NCBI GenBank assembly: GCA_949285935.1
Contig: CASEAH010000110.1
Span: forward strand, 1 to 51,207
Direction of reading: 5' to 3'
DNA: 51,207 nucleotides
Origin: an uncultured Oscillospiraceae bacterium
GTDB lineage: Bacteria; Bacillota; Clostridia; Oscillospirales; Ruminococcaceae
This document shows, in pieces, positions 44,046 through 51,207 of the stretch. Both the position numbers and the translations under genes were made by a program. The first letter of the stretch is position 1. Each line of letters begins with the position of its first letter. The notes beneath the pieces are model-generated. The model did not search any database. It saw only the letters and a program-made list of their open reading frames with translations, and had not been told where the DNA came from.

Positions 44046-44680
44046 GACCGCTGCGCCTCGCCCTGACCAAGGGGCGGTTGGAAGAAATTACGGTGGAACT
44101 TTTGGAGCGGATGGGATGCGATTGCTCCCAGATCCGGCAGAAGGGGCGCCGCCTGATCCTGCCGGTACCGGGTGAGAACCTGGAAGTGGTGCTGGCCAAG
44201 TCCGCGGACGTGATCACGTATGTGGAACGGGGCGTCTGCGACATGGGAGTAGTGGGCAAAGATACGATCATGGAGATGGGAAGCTCCTTTTATGAGGTGC
44301 TGGACCTGGGGTTTGGGGCCTGCCGGTTTATGCTGGCCGCCCCCAAAGGCACGGATTTTTACGGTGGATACCGGACCAAGGTGATCGCCACCAAATATCC
44401 CGCGGTCGCCCGCCGCTTCTTTGAGAAAAAGGGAATGGACGTGGATGTGGTAAAAATTGAAGGGTCGGTGGAGCTGGCACCCCTGCTGGGACTGGCGGAC
44501 GCCATTGTGGATCTGGTGGAAACAGGCGCCACTTTGCGGGAAAACGGCTTGGAAACCTTGGAAGAGGTAGCGCAGGTTTCCGCCCGGCTCATCGTCAATG
44601 TGGCCAGCCAGAAGCTGCGCCAGGAGGAGATCGGGGCTTTTCTGTCCCGGGCGGAGGCTCAACTGAAGGAAGGACGGTAA
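44042..44680 (+). CDS. hisG: ATP phosphoribosyltransferase, short form
   Basis: A 212-residue catalytic subunit for the first step of histidine biosynthesis, joining ATP and PRPP. It starts LRLALTKGRLEE and has the PRPP-binding loop DAIVDLVETGATLRENGL near residue 160. The regulatory C-terminal domain of long HisG is absent, so it depends on HisZ for activity and histidine feedback. It overlaps hisZ (ATGA) and is followed after 2 nt by hisD. Confidence 0.96.
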   Translation: MRPLRLALTKGRLEEITVELLERMGCDCSQIRQKGRRLILPVPGENLEVVLAKSADVITYVERGVCDMGVVGKDTIMEMGSSFYEVLDLGFGACRFMLAAPKGTDFYGGYRTKVIATKYPAVARRFFEKKGMDVDVVKIEGSVELAPLLGLADAIVDLVETGATLRENGLETLEEVAQVSARLIVNVASQKLRQEEIGAFLSRAEAQLKEGR

Positions 44681-44682
44681 CC

Positions 44683-45969
44683 ATGCTGATCAACAAGGTA
44701 ACGGCCAACGGCAGCGACGAGATCCGGCTGCTGGCGGCGCTGAAAAATCGCAGCGGAGAGACGGACCGGAAGGTCACCGCCGCTGTGTCGGAGATTATCG
44801 AGGCGGTGCGGCTCCGGGGAGATGAGGCGGTGCGGGAGTTTTCCCTTCGTTTTGACGGCTGGGCCCCGCCGGCCTTTGAAGTCGACCGGGAGGAGATCAA
44901 CGACGCCCTTACCGCGGCGGATCCGGATTTTGTGGAAGCCCTGCTGGCGGCCCAGGAGAATATTGTAGCCTTCCATCAGAGGCAGAAGCGGCAGAGCTTT
45001 GTGGATACCCGGCCGGATGGGGTCATCCTGGGCCAGCGGGTCCGCGGCCTGGACCGGGTGGGGATTTACGTTCCCGGCGGGACGGCCGCCTATCCTTCCT
45101 CTGTGTTGATGGATGCCATCCCTGCAAAAATCGCGGGCGTGCGGGAAATTGTGATGGTCACGCCGCCGGGAAAGAACGGCAAAGCCAATCCGGATATTCT
45201 GGTGGCCGCGGCCCTGGCGGGGGTAGACCGGGTTTTCCTCATGGGCGGGGCTCAGGCCATTGCGGCGCTGGCCTTCGGAACCGGCAGCGTCCCACGGGTG
45301 GATAAAATCGTGGGCCCCGGCAATATCTATGTGGCCACTGCCAAGAAGCTGCTGTATGGTCAGGTGGATATCGACATGGTGGCAGGCCCCAGCGAGATCC
45401 TGATCATCGCCGACGACACTGCTGACCCCCGTTATCTGGCCGCCGATATGATGGGCCAGGCGGAACACGACGCTATGGCGTCCGCCATCCTGCTTACCAC
45501 CTCTCCCCGCGTAGCGGAAGAGACGGAGCAGGAGCTTGTCCGGCAGCTGGAGGGACTTTCCCGCCGGGAGATCATCGAAAAATCCCTCCGGGATTACGGC
45601 GCCATTATCCTTTGCCGGGATACGGAAGAGATGGTCCGTACCGCCAACGACCTTGCCCCGGAACACCTGGAAGTGATGATGGAGGATCCCATGCGGTATG
45701 TGGGGAAGCTGGATAACGCCGGCTCCGTCTTTTTGGGAAAATATTCCCCCGAGGCACTGGGAGATTACTATGCCGGGCCCAACCATGTACTGCCAACCAG
45801 CGGTACCGCCCGGTTTTTCTCCCCCCTGTCGGTAGACAGTTTTGTGAAACGGTCCTCCTTTATTTATTACACCCGGGAAGCCCTGGAAGAAGCGCAGGAC
45901 GCGGTGGTGCGCATTGCCCAAAAGGAGGGCCTTACCGCCCATGCCCATTCTGTCAAAGTGAGGTTTTGA
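44683..45969 (+). CDS. hisD: Histidinol dehydrogenase
   Basis: A 428-residue zinc enzyme that oxidises L-histidinol to histidine, the last two steps of the pathway. Characteristic segments are VPGGTAAYPSSVLMDAIPA, VAGPSEILIIAD, AEHDAMASAIL with a zinc/catalytic histidine, APEHLEVM and GPNHVLPTSGTARF. Length is normal. Confidence 0.97.
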   Translation: MLINKVTANGSDEIRLLAALKNRSGETDRKVTAAVSEIIEAVRLRGDEAVREFSLRFDGWAPPAFEVDREEINDALTAADPDFVEALLAAQENIVAFHQRQKRQSFVDTRPDGVILGQRVRGLDRVGIYVPGGTAAYPSSVLMDAIPAKIAGVREIVMVTPPGKNGKANPDILVAAALAGVDRVFLMGGAQAIAALAFGTGSVPRVDKIVGPGNIYVATAKKLLYGQVDIDMVAGPSEILIIADDTADPRYLAADMMGQAEHDAMASAILLTTSPRVAEETEQELVRQLEGLSRREIIEKSLRDYGAIILCRDTEEMVRTANDLAPEHLEVMMEDPMRYVGKLDNAGSVFLGKYSPEALGDYYAGPNHVLPTSGTARFFSPLSVDSFVKRSSFIYYTREALEEAQDAVVRIAQKEGLTAHAHSVKVRF

Positions 45970-45973
45970 GCCC

Positions 45974-47020
45974 ATGGAACTGACACGGAAGATCCGGGAG
46001 CTGATCCCTTATGCACCTGCAGAAGGGAAATATGCTCTCCGGCTGGACGCCAACGAAAGCTTTATTCCTTTGGAAGGACCTGTGCTGGAGCGAGCCATGG
46101 CAGCGGTGGCGGCAGTGGAGTTCAACCGTTATCCCGACCCCTGCTGCACTGCTTTGTGCCAGGCCTTTGGAGAATATTACCGGATTTCCCCCCGGCTGGT
46201 GACGGCAGGCAACGGCAGCGACGAGCTGATTTCCATTTTGATGAACTGCTTTTTTGCCAAGGGGGATACGGTGCTCACCATCACCCCGGATTTTTCCATG
46301 TACCGGTTTTATGGTCAGCTGGCAGAACTGAAGGTGGCGGAACTTCCCCGGGGAGAGAAACCGCTGGATGCGGCGGCCGTGGTGGCTGCAGCCAGGGAAC
46401 AAAGTGCCGCGGGGCTGATTTTCAGCAACCCCTGCAATCCTACGTCGTCGGGAGTGGATCGGGAGTCCATTCGCCAGATCCTTAAGGCGCTGCCGGATAC
46501 GCTGGTGGTGCTGGACGAAGCCTATATGGATTTCTGGGACCGCTCCATGCTGGCGGAAGCGGAGACTTATGAAAATCTCATCATCCTGCGTACCTGCTCC
46601 AAGGCGATGGGGCTGGCCGGGATCCGGTTGGGCTTTGCCATAGCCTGCTCCCGTCTTACCGACGCTTTGCGGGCGGCCAAATCACCCTATAACGTCAACG
46701 CAATGACGCAGGTAGTAGGGGAAACGGTGCTGCGGGACCGGGAGTATCTGGAAAACTGTGTGCAAAAAATCAAGGAAGCCCGGGAAGATCTGTACCGTGG
46801 CCTTTGCAGGCTGGCGGAGCGCCGGCCAGGAACCATCCTGGAGATCACTCCTCCGCTGACCAATTTTGTCTGGCTGCGGACGTGGGACAACAACCGGGTG
46901 TTTGAAGGGCTCCGTGACCGCTCCATCATGATCCGCAGGCTGGGAGATCATCTGCGGGTCACCGCCGGAAGCCGGGAAGAAAACAGGATCCTGCTGGAGG
47001 CTCTGGAAGAACTGCTGTAA
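45974..47020 (+). CDS. hisC: Histidinol-phosphate aminotransferase
   Basis: A 348-residue PLP aminotransferase of fold type I. The PLP lysine lies in RTCSKAMGLAGIRLG near residue 215, with NPCNPTSSG and LDEAYMDF in the PLP site and NGSDELI at the phosphate end. It converts imidazole acetol phosphate to histidinol phosphate. It starts 4 nt after hisD. Confidence 0.95.
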   Translation: MELTRKIRELIPYAPAEGKYALRLDANESFIPLEGPVLERAMAAVAAVEFNRYPDPCCTALCQAFGEYYRISPRLVTAGNGSDELISILMNCFFAKGDTVLTITPDFSMYRFYGQLAELKVAELPRGEKPLDAAAVVAAAREQSAAGLIFSNPCNPTSSGVDRESIRQILKALPDTLVVLDEAYMDFWDRSMLAEAETYENLIILRTCSKAMGLAGIRLGFAIACSRLTDALRAAKSPYNVNAMTQVVGETVLRDREYLENCVQKIKEAREDLYRGLCRLAERRPGTILEITPPLTNFVWLRTWDNNRVFEGLRDRSIMIRRLGDHLRVTAGSREENRILLEALEELL

Positions 47021-47133
47021 GGTAAACACATACCTGTATCACGTTTCTTCCATCCATGAAAATTTGGGAATACCGGACCGCCGGGATCATGCGGCATCGG
47101 CTGAAAAGATATTTTCAACAAGGAGGCTGTATC

Positions 47134-47715
47134 ATGGACGCCATCACCATCACCCGAGCCACCAAAGAGACGGACATCTCCCTGACCCTGACGCTGGGAG
47201 GGAGCGGCAAGACCCGGATCCACACCGGGATCGGCTTCTTTGATCATATGCTCACTGCCTTTGCCCTCCACGGTTCCATGGATATGGAACTGACGGTGAA
47301 GGGGGATCTGGAGGTGGACGGCCACCACACGGTGGAAGACACTGGGATCGTTCTGGGTCAGGCGCTGGCCCGGCTTCTGGCGGACAAATCGGCCATCCGC
47401 CGGTACGGCAGCTTTTCCGTCCCCATGGACGAGAGCCTGGTCACCTGCCACCTGGATATCAGCGGCCGGCCTTTTCTGGTATTTCGTATGGATTTCAGGA
47501 ACCAGACCTGCGGCGGTTATGACTGCTGCCTGACCCGGGAATTTTTCCGGGCACTGGCCATGAACGGAGGGCTGACCCTGCACATTCTGGAGGAATACGG
47601 CGACAATGACCACCATAAAATCGAAGCGGCCTATAAAGCGGTGGGACATGCACTGGCGCTGGCGGCGGCCCCCCGGGAGGGCGGGGTCCTGTCCACCAAA
47701 GGCACACTGGAATAA
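47134..47715 (+). CDS. hisB: Imidazoleglycerol-phosphate dehydratase
   Basis: A 193-residue manganese enzyme with the family motifs GIGFFDHML and DGHHTVEDTGI, and the second metal set in DNDHHKIEAAYKA. It is the single-function form, lacking a fused histidinol-phosphatase domain. AAGGAGG lies 7 nt before the ATG at 47134; the longer open frame to 47056 has no ribosome site. The 113-nt gap after hisC is the longest within the first half of the operon. Confidence 0.96.
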   Translation: MDAITITRATKETDISLTLTLGGSGKTRIHTGIGFFDHMLTAFALHGSMDMELTVKGDLEVDGHHTVEDTGIVLGQALARLLADKSAIRRYGSFSVPMDESLVTCHLDISGRPFLVFRMDFRNQTCGGYDCCLTREFFRALAMNGGLTLHILEEYGDNDHHKIEAAYKAVGHALALAAAPREGGVLSTKGTLE

Positions 47716-47729
47716 AGGGGAACTGCCAT

Positions 47730-48353
47730 ATGATCGCCATTATTGATTACGGTGCGGGGAATCTGTTCAGCGTCTGCAACGCTCTGGAGTATCTGGGGCT
47801 GCCCGCTTCCGTGACCCGTGACCCGGCGGAGCTGCGCCGGGCCAGCGGCCTGATCCTTCCGGGAGTGGGAGCTTTTCCCGACGCCATGGAGATGCTGGAG
47901 GCCACCGGCCTGGTGCCCACCATCCGGGAGGAAGCGGAGAAAAAGCCATTTCTCGGCATCTGCCTGGGAATGCAGATGCTCTTTGACCGGGGGTTTGAAT
48001 TCCGGGAGCGCCCCGGTCTGGGGCTGATCCCGGGCAGCGTCCGGAGATTGGAGCCCGGGCCTGGCCTGAAGATCCCTCATATGGGCTGGAACAGCCTGCG
48101 CATTTTGCAGCTCTCCCCGCTGACGGAAGGGGTGGAAGCGGGAAGCTTTGTGTATTTCGTTCATTCCTATATGGCGGATACCCCGGCGGAATACCTGTGT
48201 GCCGTCAGCGACTATGGCGAGCCGGTAACGGCGCTGGTGCGCAGAGGAACCATTTACGGCGCACAGTTCCATCCGGAAAAGAGCGGCCGGGACGGATTGC
48301 GGATGCTGAGGAATTTTGGCCGCCTGTGCGGCGAGGGAGGGGCAGAGGAATGA
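47730..48353 (+). CDS. hisH: Imidazole glycerol phosphate synthase, glutaminase subunit
   Basis: A 207-residue class I glutamine amidotransferase. The catalytic cysteine lies in FLGICLGMQ near residue 77, and the histidine and glutamate in QFHPEKSG near residue 180. YGAGNLFSV at the N-terminus is typical. It supplies ammonia to HisF. It overlaps hisA by 4 nt (ATGA). Confidence 0.96.
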   Translation: MIAIIDYGAGNLFSVCNALEYLGLPASVTRDPAELRRASGLILPGVGAFPDAMEMLEATGLVPTIREEAEKKPFLGICLGMQMLFDRGFEFRERPGLGLIPGSVRRLEPGPGLKIPHMGWNSLRILQLSPLTEGVEAGSFVYFVHSYMADTPAEYLCAVSDYGEPVTALVRRGTIYGAQFHPEKSGRDGLRMLRNFGRLCGEGGAEE

Positions 48354-49069
48354 TCGTTTTTCCCGCCATTGACATTCAGGAGGGGCGCTGTGTCCGGCTG
48401 GTAAAGGGAGACTTTTCCACCTCCAGCCAGGTGGCGGAGGATCCGCTGGAAACCGCCCGGGCATTCCGTCGTGCCGGCGCGGAGTGGATCCACATGGTGG
48501 ATCTGGACGGGGCGCGGGAAGCCAGTCCCCGCAACAGCGGGATTTTCCGGGAAGTGGCGGCCCATTCCGGCCTGAAGGTGGAACTGGGCGGAGGAATCCG
48601 GACCATGGAGGCCATAGAAGACTGCCTGGAGAGCGGGATCAGCCGGGTGATCCTGGGTTCTGCCGCTCTCCGGGATCCGGAACTGGTCCGCAGGGCCGCG
48701 GCCCGGTACGGCTCCCGCATCGCGGTGGGCATTGACGCCCGTGACGAGATGGTGGCCGCCGACGGATGGCTGGATACAAGTTCCGTTCATTACCTGGACC
48801 TTGCAAAAGCCATGGAGCAGGCAGGGGTAGGCTGTATCATTTATACCGATATCAGCCGGGATGGCACCCTTTCCGGACCCAACCTGGAGCAGCTGGCCCG
48901 CCTCAGGGCGGCGGTAAGCTGCCAGATCACCGCCAGCGGCGGGATCCGGGACCTGGAGGACATCAGGGCATTGCGGGAGATGGGGCTGTATGGAGCCATC
49001 TGCGGCAAGAGCCTGTATCAGGGAACATTGGATCTGAGCGCCGCGCTTGCCCTCTGCCGGGAAGAATGA
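48350..49069 (+). CDS. hisA: ProFAR isomerase
   Basis: A 239-residue TIM-barrel isomerase acting between HisI/HisE and HisF. Phosphate-binding half-barrel repeats are visible: [13 protein letters not shown] with the catalytic aspartate near residue 8, [22 protein letters not shown] and [12 protein letters not shown]. The start is the ATG overlapping the hisH stop; a longer frame to 48197 is a shadow inside hisH. Confidence 0.96.
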   Translation: MIVFPAIDIQEGRCVRLVKGDFSTSSQVAEDPLETARAFRRAGAEWIHMVDLDGAREASPRNSGIFREVAAHSGLKVELGGGIRTMEAIEDCLESGISRVILGSAALRDPELVRRAAARYGSRIAVGIDARDEMVAADGWLDTSSVHYLDLAKAMEQAGVGCIIYTDISRDGTLSGPNLEQLARLRAAVSCQITASGGIRDLEDIRALREMGLYGAICGKSLYQGTLDLSAALALCREE

Positions 49070-49183
49070 TCTCCCGTCCGGGGAAGGCGGCAGGCAGCCT
49101 TGCCGGTTTTCTTCGCCCGGTGGGGACTTTGTCCATCAATAAATTCTGCGCCGGTGCGAAGCGGCGGAATGGAGCGGCTGACT

Positions 49184-49942
49184 ATGCTGGCAAAACGCAT
49201 CATCCCCTGCCTGGATGTACGGGACGGCAGGGTGGTCAAGGGCGTCAATTTTGTAGGGATCCGGGATGTGGGGGATCCGGTGGAATGCGCCATGGAATAC
49301 GACCGCCAGGGGGCGGATGAGATCACGTTTCTGGATATTACCGCCACCCATGAAGGAAGGGGAACCATGGCGGATGTGGTCCGCCGCACCGCCCGGAAGG
49401 TATTTGTACCGCTGACGGTAGGCGGAGGCATCCGAACCATTGATGACTTCCGGGAAATTCTCCGGGCGGGAGCAGACAAGGTTTCCGTCAATTCCGCCGC
49501 GGTACGTAACCCCCGGCTTATCGCCGACGCGGCCGATAAATTCGGCAGCCAGTGTGTGGTGGTGGCGGTGGATGCCCGCCGCCGCCCGGACGGCGGCTTT
49601 ACGGTGGTCATCGCCGGAGGCCGCATCGATACGGGTCTGGATGCTCTGGAATGGGTCAGACAGGTGGAGGACCTGGGAGCCGGGGAGATCCTGCTGACCT
49701 CCATGGACGCGGACGGTACCCGGGATGGCTTTGATCTTCCCCTGACCAGAGCTGTTACAGAAGCGGTCAGGATCCCGGTTATCGCCTCAGGAGGATGCGG
49801 CAGGCTGGAAGACTTTTCCCGGGTGTTTGAGGAAACGGGGGCGGACGCGGCTTTGGCAGCCAGCCTTTTCCATTACCGGGAGCTGACGGTGGGCCAGGTG
49901 AAGGACCATCTGGCCCGGCACAACATTCCGGTGCGCCGGTAG
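49184..49942 (+). CDS. hisF: Imidazole glycerol phosphate synthase, cyclase subunit
   Basis: A 252-residue TIM barrel. It shows [13 protein letters not shown] with the catalytic aspartate D11, [34 protein letters not shown] and [11 protein letters not shown]. With HisH it makes IGP and AICAR. The start MLAKRI is the family norm and follows GGAG; an upstream in-frame ATG at 49169 is less likely. The 114-nt spacer after hisA holds no gene. Confidence 0.95.
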   Translation: MLAKRIIPCLDVRDGRVVKGVNFVGIRDVGDPVECAMEYDRQGADEITFLDITATHEGRGTMADVVRRTARKVFVPLTVGGGIRTIDDFREILRAGADKVSVNSAAVRNPRLIADAADKFGSQCVVVAVDARRRPDGGFTVVIAGGRIDTGLDALEWVRQVEDLGAGEILLTSMDADGTRDGFDLPLTRAVTEAVRIPVIASGGCGRLEDFSRVFEETGADAALAASLFHYRELTVGQVKDHLARHNIPVRR

Positions 49943-49957
49943 CAGGGAGGAATCTGT

Positions 49958-50323
49958 ATGGAGCCAAAAGAATTGGAACGGTATTTCGAAAAAGGAACGC
50001 TGATTCCGGCGGTGATTCAGGAGGCCGGCACCGGAGAGGTGCTGATGCTGGCTTATATGAACCGGGAAAGCCTGGAACGGACCCTCCGCACGGGATATAC
50101 CTGGTTTTACAGCCGTTCCCGGCAGGAGCTTTGGAACAAAGGAGCCACCTCGGGGCATGTACAGCGGGTCTTGTCTGTGATGGGGGACTGCGACCGGGAT
50201 ACTCTGCTGATACAGGTGGAACAGACGGGGCCCGCCTGTCACACCGGGAGCCACAGTTGCTTTTTCCGTCAGCTGACCCAATGGGAAGCAACCGCCGGAA
50301 AGGAGAATGAGGAGAATGAATGA
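49958..50323 (+). CDS. hisI: Phosphoribosyl-AMP cyclohydrolase
   Basis: A 121-residue zinc enzyme catalysing step 3. The metal cysteines lie in GDCDRDTLL and in [20 protein letters not shown] and TSGHVQRV are conserved. It is separate from HisE rather than fused as HisIE. GGGAGG lies 7 nt before the ATG. Confidence 0.96.
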   Translation: MEPKELERYFEKGTLIPAVIQEAGTGEVLMLAYMNRESLERTLRTGYTWFYSRSRQELWNKGATSGHVQRVLSVMGDCDRDTLLIQVEQTGPACHTGSHSCFFRQLTQWEATAGKENEENE

Positions 50324-50642
50324 AACACTGGAAGGCCTTTATCAGGTCATCCGCCAGCGGAAGGAAGAGCCCCAGGAGGGTTCTTATACCTGCTATTTGT
50401 TTGAAAAGGGACTGGACAAGATCCTGAAAAAGGTAGGAGAGGAATGCAGCGAAACCATTATCGCCGCTAAAAACGGCTGTCCGGAAGACACGGTGGGGGA
50501 GATCTGTGATCTTTTCTATCATCTGCTGGTAATGATGGTGGAGCAGGAGATCCCCCTGGAGAGGGTTACAGAGGTGCTGGAGCAGCGGAGGCAGAAAATT
50601 GGAAATCTCAAAACCTTTCGCCAGACCGACCGGGAAACATGA
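50316..50642 (+). CDS. hisE: Phosphoribosyl-ATP pyrophosphatase
   Basis: A 108-residue all-helical MazG-like pyrophosphatase for step 2. The metal-binding acidic residues lie in [15 protein letters not shown] and [13 protein letters not shown]. The ATG at 50316 has AGGAG 10 nt upstream; an in-frame ATG at 50307 sits too close to that site. It overlaps the hisI stop by 8 nt and ends the operon. No clear terminator follows immediately. Confidence 0.94.
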   Translation: MNETLEGLYQVIRQRKEEPQEGSYTCYLFEKGLDKILKKVGEECSETIIAAKNGCPEDTVGEICDLFYHLLVMMVEQEIPLERVTEVLEQRRQKIGNLKTFRQTDRET

Positions 50643-51130
50643 ACATAACGGGAGGGATACCCCCCACAAGGGCGATCCGGCATATCAACCTCCGGCTGTC
50701 ATCCCAAATGCCGCTGTTCTCAAATAGGACATCCGCCCTGTTTTCCTCCGGCTTCTGAGGGGAAAAGATAAATCTTATAGATTTTGCACGTTTAATTTCA
50801 AATTGAGAGTACGGGCGATTTTTTAAACTAACCTTGCACGTTTTGTGGCTGTTGCGGAATAACTTTGCCGAAAAAGAATACACCAAAACCGGTTCTCCAA
50901 AGGAGCAGAAGAGCTTCCCCGGAGGGCCGATTTTATTGTTCGTGTCTTGCTCTTTGGCAGAGTGCCATTGCATTCTCATTTTGCAGCAGACCCATTTTAT
51001 TTGAGAAGCGCCCTTCTGCCCCCAAAAAGCGCCGGAAAAAGCCAATTAAAAAAGAAAAAATACCGGGAAAGCTACGGACTGATAACGAAGTATTGAGCAA
51101 AACAGTTTATCAGGCGTAGCAAAGGCAAAT
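50643..51130. other. Gene-free gap after the his operon
   Basis: About 490 bp, AT-rich compared with the his genes. The longest frame (minus strand, 145 codons) overlaps hisE and has no ribosome site or known family. Nothing else was recognised before the terminator at 51131. Confidence 0.55.
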
Positions 51131-51172
51131 AAAATCACCGAGAGAAGCAAAAAGCATTTCTCGGTGATTTTA
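51131..51172. terminator. Bidirectional terminator at the right edge
   Basis: AAAATCACCGAGA pairs with TCTCGGTGATTTT around a 15-nt loop; both strands then run into T-rich sequence. It may close the his transcript or a minus-strand gene beyond the window. Confidence 0.85.
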
Positions 51173-51207
51173 TTATATGGGGAGTTGGAACGGTACCTTT
51201 TCAGATT

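Noticed and set aside
50608-51045. A 145-codon minus-strand frame after the his operon
   Set aside because: It overlaps hisE, lacks a ribosome site and has no known features.

Overview
The window looks like the chromosome of a GC-rich Firmicute of the class Clostridia, most likely an Oscillospiraceae/Ruminococcaceae-type gut anaerobe. The grounds are the gene order (tig-clpP-clpX-lon-engB), strong AGGAGG ribosome sites, sigma-A promoters of the TTGACA/TATAAT type, a CGAAC-N4-GTTY LexA-type site, a YerC TrpR-like regulator, the MEP route to isoprenoids and a HisZ-dependent histidine operon. It is almost entirely chromosomal housekeeping DNA. I saw no insertion sequence, prophage, plasmid gene or CRISPR array.

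Layout. 1-690: a tandem array of about 129-bp units, running off the left edge. 709-4345: yraN, an M19 dipeptidase, thrC and a metallophosphoesterase. 4428-11096: trigger factor, ClpP, ClpX, Lon and EngB. 11093-14466: lysA, yerC, a methyltransferase and Hsp33. 14556-14899: tRNA-Val, -Asp, -Gly and -Cys with their own promoter and terminator. 15672-21259: a topoisomerase IV-like parE and parC pair with cinA between them. 21542-26104 (minus strand): an EndoQ-UvrD fusion, thioredoxin and a Crp/Fnr-type regulator. 26941-34153: a NYN/OST-HTH protein, an RluC/RluD-type pseudouridine synthase diverging from radC, ybaK-like, yebC, a thioesterase and an aldo/keto reductase, separated by several gene-free gaps. 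34212-38338: an isoprenoid block with idi diverging from ispDF-ispE-DXR-II-like. 38594-40848 (minus): a two-gene radical SAM/DUF4130 DNA-repair cassette. 41220-42599 (minus): an aldehyde dehydrogenase. 42837-50642: the histidine operon hisZGDCBHAFIE.

How the genes work together. The isoprenoid operon appears to encode MEP steps 2 to 5: a type II DXR-like reductoisomerase, fused IspD-IspF, and IspE. The his operon encodes every step except histidinol-phosphate phosphatase.

The most novel material is DNA repair. The radical SAM/DUF4130 cassette has no known reaction. Its promoter holds a near-consensus LexA box in the -35/-10 spacer and a second LexA-like site over the predicted start of transcription, and the radical SAM protein carries a QLSLF sliding-clamp motif near its C-terminus. 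The EndoQ-UvrD fusion also ends in QLSLF, with a second similar motif (QVSLF) at the end of its EndoQ half. Both systems belong to families tied to deaminated or uracil-containing DNA, and both appear to be tethered to the beta clamp.

All calls come from reading the sequence and recalled family knowledge. No search or structure prediction was run.
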